Both the position numbers and the translations under genes were made by a program. A stretch of 64,000 nt of DNA from Streptococcus suis (GTDB lineage Bacteria > Bacillota > Bacilli > Lactobacillales > Streptococcaceae). The stretch is from contig JAKTNK010000011.1 of NCBI GenBank assembly GCA_029593465.1, positions 1-64,000 on the forward strand, given 5' to 3'. Under the pieces are notes generated by a model. It did no database searches and had not been told where the DNA came from. It saw nothing but the letters and a program-made list of their open reading frames with translations. Below, in pieces: positions 1 through 9,435 of this stretch; positions within the stretch are counted from its first letter, which is position 1; each line of letters opens with the position of its first letter.

Positions 1-113
1 ACGACTTCTCAATTATAAAACGGCAACTTTTCTGTTTGGGGTAACCCAAACTGTTTAAGCTATCGAATTCTTGTTTAGCAGTATTCTTGTTGCGCTTGAC
101 TTGACAATTTGCG
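1..113 (+). mobile_element. IS30-family element, 3'-end remnant (copy 1)
   Basis: This stretch matches 10964-11077 almost base for base and carries the end of an IS30-type transposase plus the terminal repeat region. Copy 1 has one T fewer in the T-run near position 30, which shifts the transposase frame, and G instead of A near position 94. The rest of this copy lies left of the window. With the second copy it forms direct repeats flanking the sugar-phosphate module. Confidence 0.85.
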
Positions 114-122
114 AAAAAACTA

Positions 123-151
123 TTGACAGAAGAAATAAAATAGTTTACTAT
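123..151 (+). promoter_or_regulatory. Promoter of the sugar-phosphate uptake operon
   Basis: A consensus -35 TTGACA (123-128) and a -10 TACTAT (146-151) are separated by 17 bp. The expected start of transcription, near 158, lies just ahead of the palindromic operator. The promoter begins ten bases after the IS30 remnant, so it belongs to the module and not to the insertion sequence. Confidence 0.75.
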
Positions 152-155
152 CTAA

Positions 156-170
156 ATGTAAGCGTTTTAT
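156..170 (+). promoter_or_regulatory. Probable cre site (CcpA)
   Basis: ATGTAAGCGTTTTAT fits the catabolite responsive element consensus WTGNAARCGNWWWCA with one mismatch, an A where C is expected near the 3' end. It lies over the predicted start of transcription, where CcpA usually represses. This would make the module subject to glucose repression, as expected for a sugar-uptake operon. Confidence 0.5.
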
Positions 171-186
171 GACACCGGTGTCATAA
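167..186. promoter_or_regulatory. Perfect 20-bp palindrome, probable LacI-family operator
   Basis: TTATGACACCGGTGTCATAA is identical to its reverse complement and has the central CG typical of LacI/GalR operators. It lies 16-35 bp downstream of the -10 element, a position where a bound repressor blocks transcription. The natural candidate to bind it is the LacI-family protein encoded at 9601-10614, the last gene of the same module. Confidence 0.75.
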
Positions 187-222
187 CAAGAGCAAATATA
201 AACTTTTTGTACAGGAGGTCTC

Positions 223-876
223 ATGGTTAATCTAACCAAGATTAAATTTAAAGAAAATGGAGATTTTAATCATTTTCCAGGAAATACAGTTGTTGCTAAT
301 CTATACCAAAATGAAAAGGTTATGGAGATAGTTGAAGTTATTCAGGCAGAATATAAAAAACTCCCATTCATTGATAAATTTACCCTTACACCCGAAGGCT
401 CTATTCATATGACAGTAATTGAATTGTTGTGTGATTTGAATAGATTACCAGAATATTGGAGCAAAGACGTATCACTTGAGGCACCTATTGAATGGATTTC
501 GGATTATTTTGCTGAGAAGTTGCCAATATTTCCTTTATTGAACGAAGATATTGTTATGAAGACAACTGCTATGGGGAATCAAAATATTTTGGTTGAACCA
601 GCAGATGAAAAATCAGCTCAAAGATTGGCTGAGATTAGAGAATATGTTTCTCAAAATGCAGGAGTTAAATTTCCAAATCATGACAATTATCAATTTCATA
701 TTTCAGTTGGGTATTTAAGAGAAGAATTGACAGTTGAAGAGGAAAAGATTTTTACAGATCTTAAAAATCAACTTAGTCAAATTCTTTTAGAAAAATTGCC
801 AACAATTACAATTAGAAGAGTTGATTATACTGTATTTGAAGATATGAGACGCTTCACACCTTATTCAGAACAATAA
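223..876 (+). CDS. DUF1868-type 2H phosphoesterase
   Basis: A 217-residue cytoplasmic protein with the two HxT/S motifs of the 2H phosphoesterase superfamily: His62-Met-Thr64 and His159-Ile-Ser161. Members of this superfamily hydrolyse or ligate 2',3'- or 1,2-cyclic phosphates and similar phosphodiesters; DUF1868 proteins have no settled substrate. It is the first gene after the regulated promoter, preceded by a strong AGGAGG at 212, and is followed 28 bp later by an ABC importer. I infer that it opens a cyclic phosphate or phosphodiester on the imported substrate. An RNA-processing role is the alternative, but the operon context argues against it. Confidence 0.75.
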   Translation: MVNLTKIKFKENGDFNHFPGNTVVANLYQNEKVMEIVEVIQAEYKKLPFIDKFTLTPEGSIHMTVIELLCDLNRLPEYWSKDVSLEAPIEWISDYFAEKLPIFPLLNEDIVMKTTAMGNQNILVEPADEKSAQRLAEIREYVSQNAGVKFPNHDNYQFHISVGYLREELTVEEEKIFTDLKNQLSQILLEKLPTITIRRVDYTVFEDMRRFTPYSEQ

Positions 877-904
877 ATAAAACAATAAAAAAAGGAGAAG
901 TTTT

Positions 905-1972
905 ATGAAACTCAAAAAAATTATTACCCTTTTCTCTGCAACTGCGATTGCTCTTACATTGGCAGCTTGTGCCGGAGGTCAGAAAGCTGAAAAGAAAGAG
1001 GCTGAAAAAGATGCTCCAGCAGATCGTAGTGAAACACTTGTTATTTATTCAAATTCTGTGTCAGATGGACGAGGGGAATGGCTGACTCAAAAGGCTAAAA
1101 AAGAAGGCTTTAATATTGAAATGGTTGAAGTTGGTGGTGCAGAGCTAGCTGATCGTGTTATTGCAGAAAAGAATAATGGTGTGGCAGATATGATATTTGG
1201 TATCGGTGCTATTGATTCTAATAAAATTCGAGATGAACGCTTATTGCTTAAGTTTAAACCTGAATGGCGCGATAAGATTGATCAATCATTGGCAGATAAA
1301 GATGGGTATTATAATCCCGTAATCATTCAACCACTGGTTTTAATTGGACGTCAAGATGCTAAGAAAATGCCTAGTGATTGGACTCAACTGGGAAGTCAGT
1401 TTGCTGGTAAGTATTCTATAAACGGTTTACAGAGTGGAACCTCAAGAGCTATTTTGGCTAGTATCTTAGTACGTTATCTTGATAAAAATGGTGAATTAGG
1501 AGTTTCGGATAAGGGATGGAAAGTAGCCAAAGATTATATTCAAAATGCTTATATCTTAAAAGAAGGGGAGTCATCTGTTGTTAAGATGCTAGATGATAAA
1601 GACCCAATTACTTATGGTATGATGTGGGGTTCAGGTGCGCTTGTTAACCAAAAAACATTCAACACTAAATTCCAAGTTATGAGCCCTAAAATTGGTGTAC
1701 CATTTGTAACTGAGCAAACAATGATTCTATCTTCAAGTAAACGCCAAGCTCTTGCTAAAGAATTTATCAACTGGTTCGGTACAGCTGATGTACAGTCGGA
1801 GTATGCGAAACAATTTGGCTCAATTCCAGCAAACAAGGATGCAGTTAAAGAACTTCCAGAAGAAACTCAAGAATTTCTAAATTCAGTGCACCAACAAGAT
1901 ATCGATTGGGAAGTAGTTGGTGAAAATTTAGACCTTTGGGTTGAAAAAGTAGAATTAGAATTTGTAAAATAA
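905..1972 (+). CDS. ABC transporter substrate-binding lipoprotein, ferric/hexose-phosphate (AfuA-like) type
   Basis: A 355-residue extracellular solute-binding protein with a lipoprotein signal: Lys-rich start, hydrophobic core and lipobox Leu-Ala-Ala-Cys22. The fold class is the periplasmic-binding type shared by FbpA (iron), phosphonate binders and AfuA, which was first called an iron protein and later shown to bind hexose phosphates. No run of paired iron-binding tyrosines is evident. The neighbours are GalT, GalE, PhoU-like and HAD phosphatase genes, so a phosphorylated sugar is a better guess than iron. The ribosome-binding site is AAAGGAG at 890-896. The ligand is inferred, not shown. 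Confidence 0.8.
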   Translation: MKLKKIITLFSATAIALTLAACAGGQKAEKKEAEKDAPADRSETLVIYSNSVSDGRGEWLTQKAKKEGFNIEMVEVGGAELADRVIAEKNNGVADMIFGIGAIDSNKIRDERLLLKFKPEWRDKIDQSLADKDGYYNPVIIQPLVLIGRQDAKKMPSDWTQLGSQFAGKYSINGLQSGTSRAILASILVRYLDKNGELGVSDKGWKVAKDYIQNAYILKEGESSVVKMLDDKDPITYGMMWGSGALVNQKTFNTKFQVMSPKIGVPFVTEQTMILSSSKRQALAKEFINWFGTADVQSEYAKQFGSIPANKDAVKELPEETQEFLNSVHQQDIDWEVVGENLDLWVEKVELEFVK

Positions 1973-1973
1973 T

Positions 1974-2038
1974 ATAGCCTTCCTAAATTTTTTAGTCAAG
2001 AGTTATACCTTAAATAGGGAGGATTCTTGGCTATTTTT
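1974..2038 (+). terminator. Intercistronic hairpin, probable attenuator between binding protein and ATPase
   Basis: ATAGCC (1974-1979) pairs with GGCTAT (2029-2034), with further CCT/AGG pairing inside, and a short T-run follows. Partial termination or 3' protection here would give more binding protein than ATPase and permease, which is the usual stoichiometry of such importers. Confidence 0.45.
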
Positions 2039-2071
2039 AATAAACTGTAGTAAGAGATTGGAGATAATTAG

Positions 2072-3082
2072 ATGATTAAATTTGATGCAATTCAGATTAA
2101 ATATGGAGATTTTATAGCAATTGATAATTTAAACTTGGAAATAAATGACGGAGAGTTTTTTACATTTTTAGGTCCTTCTGGGTGTGGTAAATCAACAACT
2201 TTACGCTGTTTAGTTGGATTTCTTGAAGCTGCTGAAGGAGATATTATTGTAAATGATAAAGCAATTACTTACTTAGAACCAGAAGATAGAGGTATTGGGA
2301 TTGTATTCCAAAGTTATGCCTTATTCCCAACAATGACTGTATATGATAATATTGCTTTTGGTTTGAAAGTAAAAAAAGTTCCAAATGATATTATTAAAGC
2401 AAAAGTTACAGAAGTAGCTAAAAAGATAAAAATATCTGATGAACAATTAAAAAGAAATGTATCAGAATTGTCTGGTGGTCAGCAACAACGTGTTGCTTTA
2501 GCTCGTGCATTGGTATTGGAACCTAAAATTCTGTGTCTTGATGAACCTTTATCGAATCTAGATGCTAAATTACGTGTCGATATGAGAAAAGAGTTGAAAC
2601 GTCTCCAGAAAGACCTAGGAATTACAACATTGTATGTAACACATGATCAAGAAGAAGCTTTGACTTTATCTGACCGTATTGCTGTATTTAATAATGGTTT
2701 TATTGAACAAGTTGGTACTCCTGCAGAAATTTATCACCAATCTAAGACAGAATTTGTGTGTGATTTTATTGGTGATATTAATGTTTTGAGTGAAGAAACA
2801 ATAAAAGATATTCTGGAAGTAAATCCATCAGTTGGACTGGAAGATAAAAAGGGATATGTTCGTTTAGAAAAAGTACGCTTCAATAAAGGTTCTGAAAAAG
2901 ATTTTTCATTGAAGGGTGAGATTATTGATTCAGAATTTTCTGGTGTAACAGTCCGATACTCAATTCGTATTTCAGGTTCTCAAATGATTAATGTAACTAA
3001 AATTGAGCGATACTCTGATATTAAAGAAATTGGTGATGAAGTTGAAGTGTTCATAAATCCTGATGAAGTATTGCAGTTCTAA
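2072..3082 (+). CDS. ABC transporter ATP-binding protein (PotA/FbpC/AfuC-like)
   Basis: A 336-residue ATPase that energises the importer on the inner face of the membrane. Walker A GPSGCGKST is at residues 34-42, the LSGGQ signature at 133-137, and Walker B with LDEP near 155. An additional C-terminal domain from about residue 240 has the TOBE-like layout found in ATPases of the spermidine, iron and sugar-phosphate importers. It lies 99 bp after the binding protein, beyond the hairpin at 1974-2038, and 12 bp before the permease gene. Confidence 0.9.
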   Translation: MIKFDAIQIKYGDFIAIDNLNLEINDGEFFTFLGPSGCGKSTTLRCLVGFLEAAEGDIIVNDKAITYLEPEDRGIGIVFQSYALFPTMTVYDNIAFGLKVKKVPNDIIKAKVTEVAKKIKISDEQLKRNVSELSGGQQQRVALARALVLEPKILCLDEPLSNLDAKLRVDMRKELKRLQKDLGITTLYVTHDQEEALTLSDRIAVFNNGFIEQVGTPAEIYHQSKTEFVCDFIGDINVLSEETIKDILEVNPSVGLEDKKGYVRLEKVRFNKGSEKDFSLKGEIIDSEFSGVTVRYSIRISGSQMINVTKIERYSDIKEIGDEVEVFINPDEVLQF

Positions 3083-3094
3083 GGAGAAATATCT

Positions 3095-4786
3095 ATGGGG
3101 AAAAAATTAAACTGGAAAGATATTGTAATTAGACTTGGATTGATTTGGTTTGTATTTACTTTCATTGTGTATCCAAATATTAGTGTAATTACAAATGTAT
3201 TTTTTAAAAATGGTGAATTTTCATTCAGTGCCTTTGAGCGAATTTTGAAATCAGATAGAGCGATTCAAAGTATTATGAACAGTTTTAAATTAGCATTTTC
3301 TCTAATTTTTACTGTTAATATAGTTGGTATTTTAATTACGCTGTTTACAGAGTATTTTGATATAAAAGGTTCTAAAATATTAAAATTGGGCTACATGACA
3401 TCTCTTGTATATGGTGGTGTTGTTCTGGCAACGGGTTACAAGTTTGTGTATGGTCCATATGGATTAATAACTAAGTTTTTGCAAAACTTTAATTCTGATT
3501 TAAATCCAAATTGGTTCATTGGTTATGGTGCTGTACTTTTTATCATGACATTTGCTGGGACAGCAAATCATACCTTGTTTTTGACTAGTGCAATTCGTAG
3601 TATAGACTATCATACTATTGAAGCAGCAAGAAATATGGGGTCAAAACCTTTTGAAGTATTTAGAAAAATTGTTTTACCAACTCTTAAGCCAACTCTGTTT
3701 GCTTTGACTATTATGGTATTTTTAAGTGGTTTATCTGCTGTTGCTGCTCCAATGATTGTTGGTGGTGAGGAGTTCCAAACGATTAATCCAATGGTAATTA
3801 CCTTTGCTAAAATGCCAACATCTCGAGATTTAGCAGCATTATTAGCAATTTTTTTAGGTGTTGCAACTACTATTCTGCTTGTTGTAATGAATAAAATAGA
3901 AAAAGGTGGAAATTATATCTCCGTTTCTAAGACAAAAGCGCCATTGAAAAAGCAAAAAATCCAATCTCCTATTTGGAATATTATTGCTCATATTGTTGCT
4001 TATTTATTATTCTTAGTATTTGTAACACCAATCACTTTAATTATTATTTACTCTTTTACAGATCCAGTTGCAATTCAAACAGGCTCAATTTCTATTGAAA
4101 ATCTTACTTTTGCTAACTATGAGTTATTCTTTAGTAATTCATCTGCATTCCAACCATTCCTAGTAAGTTTTGGTTATGCTTTAATTGCGTCAGTAACAGT
4201 GACGATTTTAGCAGTAATATTTGCTCGAGTGGTTCGTAAAAGGAAGACGAAATTTGACTTCTTGTTTGAGTATGGGGCACTGCTACCTTGGCTTTTGCCA
4301 AGCACATTATTAGCTGTTAGTCTTCTTTTTACATTTAATGAGCCACAACCTCTAATTTTAAACTATGTACTTGTTGGTACAATCTTAATGCTATTAATAG
4401 CTTATATAATTGTTAAAATTCCGTTCTCATATCGAATGGTCAGAGCGGTATTATTTAGTGTGGATGATGAAATGGAAGAGGCTGCAAGAAGTATGGGGGC
4501 AACCCCATTCTACACGATGGTTAAAGTAATTATTCCATTTATTTTACCAGTAGTGTTATCAATTATCGCTTTAAACTTGAATTCTCTTCTTACTGATTAT
4601 GATTTATCTGTTTTCTTATACTACCCGTTATTGCAACCTCTTGGTATAGTGATTAAATCAGCAGGTGATGAAACAGCGACTGCAAATTCTCAAGCTTTAA
4701 TTTTTGTTTATACTGTTATCCTAATGATAATTTCAAGTGCGGTACTTTCAATTACTCAAAGAAAACCAAAGTCGAGAAGTAAATAA
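3095..4786 (+). CDS. ABC transporter permease, two fused membrane domains
   Basis: A 563-residue protein made of two BPD_transp_1 permease domains in tandem, each with about six membrane spans. Each has the EAA loop that docks the ATPase: '[10 protein letters not shown]' near residue 180 and '[10 protein letters not shown]' near residue 465. The fused permease, with a single ATPase and one binding lipoprotein, is the layout of ferric, AfuB-type and 2-aminoethylphosphonate importers. Its stop codon overlaps the start of the MgtC-like gene by one base, so the two are translationally coupled. Confidence 0.9.
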   Translation: MGKKLNWKDIVIRLGLIWFVFTFIVYPNISVITNVFFKNGEFSFSAFERILKSDRAIQSIMNSFKLAFSLIFTVNIVGILITLFTEYFDIKGSKILKLGYMTSLVYGGVVLATGYKFVYGPYGLITKFLQNFNSDLNPNWFIGYGAVLFIMTFAGTANHTLFLTSAIRSIDYHTIEAARNMGSKPFEVFRKIVLPTLKPTLFALTIMVFLSGLSAVAAPMIVGGEEFQTINPMVITFAKMPTSRDLAALLAIFLGVATTILLVVMNKIEKGGNYISVSKTKAPLKKQKIQSPIWNIIAHIVAYLLFLVFVTPITLIIIYSFTDPVAIQTGSISIENLTFANYELFFSNSSAFQPFLVSFGYALIASVTVTILAVIFARVVRKRKTKFDFLFEYGALLPWLLPSTLLAVSLLFTFNEPQPLILNYVLVGTILMLLIAYIIVKIPFSYRMVRAVLFSVDDEMEEAARSMGATPFYTMVKVIIPFILPVVLSIIALNLNSLLTDYDLSVFLYYPLLQPLGIVIKSAGDETATANSQALIFVYTVILMIISSAVLSITQRKPKSRSK

Positions 4787-5484
4787 TGGTAAATGAATTG
4801 CCTTTATACGAAATTGCTTTACGTTCACTCTTATCTGTCGTAATAGGAGGATTCATTGGTTTAGAGAGAGGAGGTAAGAATCACCCAGCAGGTATACGAA
4901 CTCATAGTTTGGTTTGTCTAGGTGCAGCTCTAATTATGATGACAAATCAGTATGTTTCAATTGAATTTCAACTAGGTGATCCAACTCGGATGGGTGCTCA
5001 GGTCATAAATGGGATTGGTTTTTTGGGCGCAGGTACAATTTTAGTTACTAATGAAAATAAAGTAAAAGGATTGACGACGGCAGCAGGAGTTTGGCTATCC
5101 GCCGCAATTGGGTTAGCGATTGGAATAGGATTCTATACTGGAGCACTCATAGGGGTAATTTGTGTTTGGGGTGTGATGACGATGTTCCAACCTCTAAAAG
5201 TATTTTTTGCAAAACGTACTAAAGTTATGGATTTGTATGTTGTTTGTAACTCAATGGAATCTTACAATAGAGTATTGATTTATTTCTCTGAGAATAAAAT
5301 TATAATAATAGATTCTAAGCTTTCATTTGGAAAAGTAAACTCAGAAAAAATTCAATATTTTAATACAGAGGAGAAAAAAATAGCTTCATTTTTGACAGTT
5401 GAACTAAAAAATAATTTTGAACATTTGAAAGCAATTGAAGAGATATCTCAATTATCAGGTGTTCTATATATTGAGGAACTTTAA
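4786..5484 (+). CDS. MgtC/SapB-family membrane protein
   Basis: A 232-residue protein with four or five N-terminal membrane spans and a C-terminal soluble domain from about residue 145. The family signature is visible near the start, 'IGGFIGLERG...AGIRTHSLVCLGAAL', followed by 'GAQVINGIGFLGAGTI'. MgtC proteins modulate ATP synthase, magnesium and phosphate homeostasis and intracellular survival. The direct coupling to a sugar-phosphate-type importer and the nearby phoU-like gene suggests a role in balancing phosphate released from the substrate; that is inference. Confidence 0.85.
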   Translation: MVNELPLYEIALRSLLSVVIGGFIGLERGGKNHPAGIRTHSLVCLGAALIMMTNQYVSIEFQLGDPTRMGAQVINGIGFLGAGTILVTNENKVKGLTTAAGVWLSAAIGLAIGIGFYTGALIGVICVWGVMTMFQPLKVFFAKRTKVMDLYVVCNSMESYNRVLIYFSENKIIIIDSKLSFGKVNSEKIQYFNTEEKKIASFLTVELKNNFEHLKAIEEISQLSGVLYIEEL

Positions 5485-5505
5485 TTTAAGAAGAGAAGAT
5501 AAAAA

Positions 5506-5560
5506 TAGTGGGTATGCTGTAATAAAGACTTTTTAGTTACTAGTAGCCCACTAATTTTTA
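5506..5560 (+). terminator. Probable terminator between mgtC-like and phoU-like genes
   Basis: TAGTGGG (5506-5512) pairs with CCCACTA (5547-5553) across a 34-base loop, followed by ATTTTTA. The long loop makes it weak, and read-through into the phoU-galT-galE genes is likely. Confidence 0.45.
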
Positions 5561-5632
5561 ATTTCTAATAGATGTTGGATAAAAGTGAAAACCTGATATT
5601 CAAAATGGGGAGATAATATTCGGAGTTTTAAA

Positions 5633-6277
5633 ATGAGAACAAATTTTAATATTGAGTTAAATGAACTACAGACATACTATTTTGAGTTGGGGAGTGTTAT
5701 TAACGATTCTTTTACTGATTTAGTAGCTTCTACAAAAGAGTTCAATGCAACAAAATTAGAAAAAATTATCAATACTGACTTTGATATTAACAAGAGAAAA
5801 CAACATTTAGTACAAAAATCCATTGAGTTAATTGCGTTGCATAGTCCAGTTGCAGGAGATTTAAGAAATATTATTGAGATTCTAAAAGCTTCTTCAGATT
5901 TAGAAAGAATTGCAGATCATATTGTAGATATAGCCAATTCTTTCATCAAATTGGGGAATAATAAATTACCAATTAAGATACATCTATTATGTGTTAGTTT
6001 GATGGATAAAAGTTACCAATTTTATACTGAAACTTTGATTGCAATTCAAGAGAATAATCTAAAATTTGCGTATGAAATAGTTAAAAATTGGGAGAAGCAA
6101 CCAATAATCGAAGAAATCAATAAGCAAGTTATTTGCTCTATGAAAGGGGAGATAATAATGAGTGAAGAAGCAGTGGAATTATTTAATGTGATTATTCATT
6201 TAGAAAAAATTATTGATCTAATTAAAAATCTATCAGAATGGATGATTTATAAGGATTCAGGACTTATTATAGATTAA
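5633..6277 (+). CDS. PhoU-like phosphate regulatory protein
   Basis: A 214-residue all-helical protein with two PhoU-type three-helix repeats. The first contains the motif region 'DLRNIIEILKASSDLERIADHIVDIANS' (split here: residues about 83-110), with the Glu-Arg-x-x-Asp-His core that binds metal in PhoU. PhoU proteins restrain Pst phosphate importers and signalling. Here no pst genes lie nearby, so it may act on this module's ABC importer or report intracellular phosphate. It is followed 11 bp later by galT. Confidence 0.8.
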   Translation: MRTNFNIELNELQTYYFELGSVINDSFTDLVASTKEFNATKLEKIINTDFDINKRKQHLVQKSIELIALHSPVAGDLRNIIEILKASSDLERIADHIVDIANSFIKLGNNKLPIKIHLLCVSLMDKSYQFYTETLIAIQENNLKFAYEIVKNWEKQPIIEEINKQVICSMKGEIIMSEEAVELFNVIIHLEKIIDLIKNLSEWMIYKDSGLIID

Positions 6278-6288
6278 GGAGTGGTTAT

Positions 6289-7770
6289 ATGAATAAATTA
6301 GTAGAACAATTTGTTGAAAGGTTGATATGCGAGGGATATTATTCTGAAATAGATAAACTCTATCTGAGTAATAGGTTACTCCACTTAGTTGGAGAAAATG
6401 ATCCAGATTTAAATTTGAGTAATGAAAAAGATGATTTAATAACTTTAAAGAATAATCTTGTTGATTTGGCAGTAACAAATGGAAAAATTGGTGAATTTCT
6501 AGAAGAAAAAGAATCTTTAGGAGCTCAAATTATGGATTTGATAACTCCAATTCCTAGCGAATTGAATAAAAAGTTTTGGAAATACTATGAAAACAATCCA
6601 GAAACAGCATTAAACTATTTCTATAAATTATGCAAGAATAATGATTATATCAAACTAAAAGCAGTATCAAAAAATATCTATTTTCCAGTTGTAACGGAAT
6701 ATGGCAGATTAGATATTACTATTAATTTATCTAAGCCGGAAAAAGATCCTAGAAGTATATTAGCCGCAAGGCAACAAACATCTTCTGAATATCCTAAATG
6801 TCTACTTTGTGTGGAGAATGAAGGATATTATGGAAGAATAAATCATCCAGCGAGATCAAATCATCGCATAATTCGATTAAATTTAGCTGGAGAGAATTGG
6901 GGATTGCAATATTCACCATATGCCTATTTCAATGAACATTGTATTTTTTTATCAGAAGAACATGTGCCAATGTCAGTGACTTCAAAGACATTCGAACAGT
7001 TATTGGATATTATTGATCTCTTTCCTAGTTATTTTGTTGGTAGCAATGCTGGATTGCCTATTGTTGGTGGTTCAATTTTAAGTCATAATCATTACCAAGG
7101 AGGTAAAGAAGCTTTACCAATGGAAAATGCGATAATTGATTATGAATTTATTTTAAAAAATTTTAGTAATGTTCAAGCATCCATATTAAATTGGCCAATG
7201 TCTGTGATTCGTCTCACTAGTAATGAAAAAGAAAGTGTAATTGATGCTGCTTCCCATATATTACAAAAGTGGGAGAACTATACTGATGAGAGTGTTTCAA
7301 TAGTAGCAAGAACTGATAATGAAAAACATCATACAGTAACGCCAATTGCGAGAAAAAGAAATGGAAAATATGAGTTAGACCTTGTTCTTAGGGATAATCA
7401 AACATCAGAAGAATATCCAGATGGAATTTTTCATCCACATAAAGATGTGCAGCATATTAAAAAGGAAAATATTGGCTTAATTGAAGTTATGGGATTGGCA
7501 ATTTTACCTCCGAGATTAAAAGCTGAACTGGAACAAGTAGAATCATACTTACTAAATAATGATTGCCACATTGCAGAATATCACAAACAATGGGCTGAAA
7601 CTATAAAGGCTGATAACGAAGTTATAACTTCAAATAATGTTCGACAAATAGTTAGAGATTCAGTTGGTCAAAAGTTTAAAAGAGTATTAGAAGACGCTGG
7701 AGTATTTAAGAGAACAGTCGAAGGTCAAGAAGCTTTTAGGAGATTTATTAATACTTTAGATATTGAATAA
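6289..7770 (+). CDS. galT: UDP-glucose--hexose-1-phosphate uridylyltransferase (Gram-positive class)
   Basis: A 493-residue GalT of the long Firmicutes class. It swaps UMP between UDP-glucose and galactose-1-phosphate, giving UDP-galactose and glucose-1-phosphate in the cytoplasm. The active-site region is Ser265-His-Asn-His268-Tyr-Gln-Gly-Gly. galE follows 14 bp later, but galK is absent from the module. Galactose-1-phosphate may therefore arise directly from an imported phosphorylated substrate, or from a galK elsewhere in the genome. A duplicate galT in a normal gal operon outside the window is possible. Confidence 0.92.
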   Translation: MNKLVEQFVERLICEGYYSEIDKLYLSNRLLHLVGENDPDLNLSNEKDDLITLKNNLVDLAVTNGKIGEFLEEKESLGAQIMDLITPIPSELNKKFWKYYENNPETALNYFYKLCKNNDYIKLKAVSKNIYFPVVTEYGRLDITINLSKPEKDPRSILAARQQTSSEYPKCLLCVENEGYYGRINHPARSNHRIIRLNLAGENWGLQYSPYAYFNEHCIFLSEEHVPMSVTSKTFEQLLDIIDLFPSYFVGSNAGLPIVGGSILSHNHYQGGKEALPMENAIIDYEFILKNFSNVQASILNWPMSVIRLTSNEKESVIDAASHILQKWENYTDESVSIVARTDNEKHHTVTPIARKRNGKYELDLVLRDNQTSEEYPDGIFHPHKDVQHIKKENIGLIEVMGLAILPPRLKAELEQVESYLLNNDCHIAEYHKQWAETIKADNEVITSNNVRQIVRDSVGQKFKRVLEDAGVFKRTVEGQEAFRRFINTLDIE

Positions 7771-7784
7771 GGAGAATAGAAAAT

Positions 7785-8795
7785 ATGTCAATATTAGTAA
7801 CAGGTGGTACAGGCTATATCGGTAGTCATACGGTGGTGGAGTTATCGAACTTAGGTAACGAAGTGGTTATCGTGGATAATTTATCCAATTCTAGTATGAT
7901 TGTCCTTGATAGAATTAAGGAGATTACTGGTAAAGCTCCTAAGTTTTACAAATCTGATGTGAAAGATAAAGGATCATTGAGGACGATATTTGAAAAAGAA
8001 AAAATCACTGCTGTGATACATTTTGCAGGATTTAAAGCCGTAGGGGAATCTGTTGAAAAGCCGGTACTTTATTATGAAAATAATATCGTATCAACCCTAT
8101 CTCTCATAGAAGTGATGACAGAATTTAACGTTAAGAACCTTGTCTTTAGCTCAAGTGCGACCGTTTATGGCTTACATAATTCGTCGCCTTTAATTGAAAC
8201 CATGCCGACAAGTGCTACTAACCCATATGGCTATACAAAAGTTATGCTAGAACAAGTTTTAAAGGATTTGGCTGTTTCAGATTCTGAATGGAGTATTGGA
8301 ATACTACGCTATTTTAATCCAATAGGAGCTCATGAATCTGGTCTGATTGGAGAAGATCCAGAAGGTATTCCAAATAACTTAATGCCTTTTATTTCGCAAG
8401 TAGCTGTTGGTAAACGTCTTCAACTTAGTATTTTTGGAAATGACTATGACACCGTTGATGGAACTGGCGTTCGTGATTATATCCACGTTGTTGATTTGGC
8501 AGTGGGTCATATCAAGGCACTTGAAAAGGTGGTTAGTGCACCTGACGTATATGTTTATAACTTAGGGTCTGGTCATGGTACAAGTGTGTTAGAATTGGTG
8601 GAAACATTTGAACGTGTTACGGGGCAAGAAATTCCTTATCAGATAGTGGAAAGAAGATCAGGTGATGTAGCAACTTGTTATGCAAATGCTGATAAAGCCA
8701 TGAAGGAATTGAACTGGAAAACCTTAAAAACGTTAGAAGACATGTGTAGAGATACCTGGAATTGGCAATCAAATAATCCTCATGGATTTGAGTAA
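7785..8795 (+). CDS. galE: UDP-glucose 4-epimerase
   Basis: A 336-residue extended short-chain dehydrogenase that interconverts UDP-galactose and UDP-glucose with bound NAD. The Rossmann motif TGGTGYIGSH is at residues 6-15, the catalytic SSATVYG segment lies near residue 125, and the YGYTK active-site Tyr/Lys pair near residue 150. With GalT it closes the Leloir cycle so that each imported hexose-1-phosphate ends as glucose-1-phosphate. It has a somewhat higher GC than the preceding genes, which may mark a separate origin within the module. Confidence 0.93.
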   Translation: MSILVTGGTGYIGSHTVVELSNLGNEVVIVDNLSNSSMIVLDRIKEITGKAPKFYKSDVKDKGSLRTIFEKEKITAVIHFAGFKAVGESVEKPVLYYENNIVSTLSLIEVMTEFNVKNLVFSSSATVYGLHNSSPLIETMPTSATNPYGYTKVMLEQVLKDLAVSDSEWSIGILRYFNPIGAHESGLIGEDPEGIPNNLMPFISQVAVGKRLQLSIFGNDYDTVDGTGVRDYIHVVDLAVGHIKALEKVVSAPDVYVYNLGSGHGTSVLELVETFERVTGQEIPYQIVERRSGDVATCYANADKAMKELNWKTLKTLEDMCRDTWNWQSNNPHGFE

Positions 8796-8808
8796 GGTAT
8801 ATTAAATT

Positions 8809-9435
8809 ATGATAACAACTTTAATACTTGATATGGGGAATGTTTTATTGGAGTGGAATCCGATTAAATATATAGGTGTATTTGAACACAATAAAATAAG
8901 AGGAAAAAAGATTTATCAAGCTGTTTTTGAATCTGGAATTTGGGCGAAACAAGATTCAGGTGAGTATACTATTTTAGAGGCGATAACTGAAAGTTTGAAA
9001 CTCCTGGATTTGACTTATAAGGAAGCAATAGATAATTTATATAATTGTTGGTTTCTTTACACGGAATCCTATAAAGAATTTCAAGATTATGTAATATATT
9101 TGAATAGTTGTGGCTATAAAGTGTATATATTATCAAATACTTCTGATGTTTATTATAAAATTGAAAAAGCAGGTTTACTTCCAATAACAAGTATTATATC
9201 TGGTAAGATTTTATCTTTTGAGGTAAAGAAAATGAAACCAAATATAGATATTTATCAGGTTTTACTTGAAAAATATGATTTATCTCCAAAAGAGTGTTTG
9301 TTTTTAGATGATATTGAACAAAATGTTGAAGCAGCAGAAAATTTGGGTATTAAGGGGCTGGTCGTTGGAGAGAGTAGAATGATAACGAAAAATCTTGAAC
9401 ATATTTTAAATTGTCTTGGAGCCTATCCAATTTAG
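8809..9435 (+). CDS. HAD-superfamily phosphatase (YihX-like)
   Basis: A 208-residue HAD-IA hydrolase. Motif I is Asp-Met-Gly-Asn (residues 8-11), the DxGN form seen in YihX-type alpha-D-glucose-1-phosphate phosphatases, in place of the usual DxD. Motif II is 'ILSNTS' near residue 107 and motif IV 'FLDDIEQNVEAA' near residue 166. In this operon it could release glucose from glucose-1-phosphate or strip phosphate from a side product. The gene begins 13 bp after galE, so it is the last gene of the structural run. The substrate is inferred from context. Confidence 0.8.
   Translation: MITTLILDMGNVLLEWNPIKYIGVFEHNKIRGKKIYQAVFESGIWAKQDSGEYTILEAITESLKLLDLTYKEAIDNLYNCWFLYTESYKEFQDYVIYLNSCGYKVYILSNTSDVYYKIEKAGLLPITSIISGKILSFEVKKMKPNIDIYQVLLEKYDLSPKECLFLDDIEQNVEAAENLGIKGLVVGESRMITKNLEHILNCLGAYPI

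Noticed and set aside
905-4786. Ferric iron ABC transporter (FbpABC)
   Set aside because: The class fits, but the neighbours are sugar-phosphate genes and the operator is LacI-type; no Fur/PerR-like site was seen. I therefore name the class without assigning iron.
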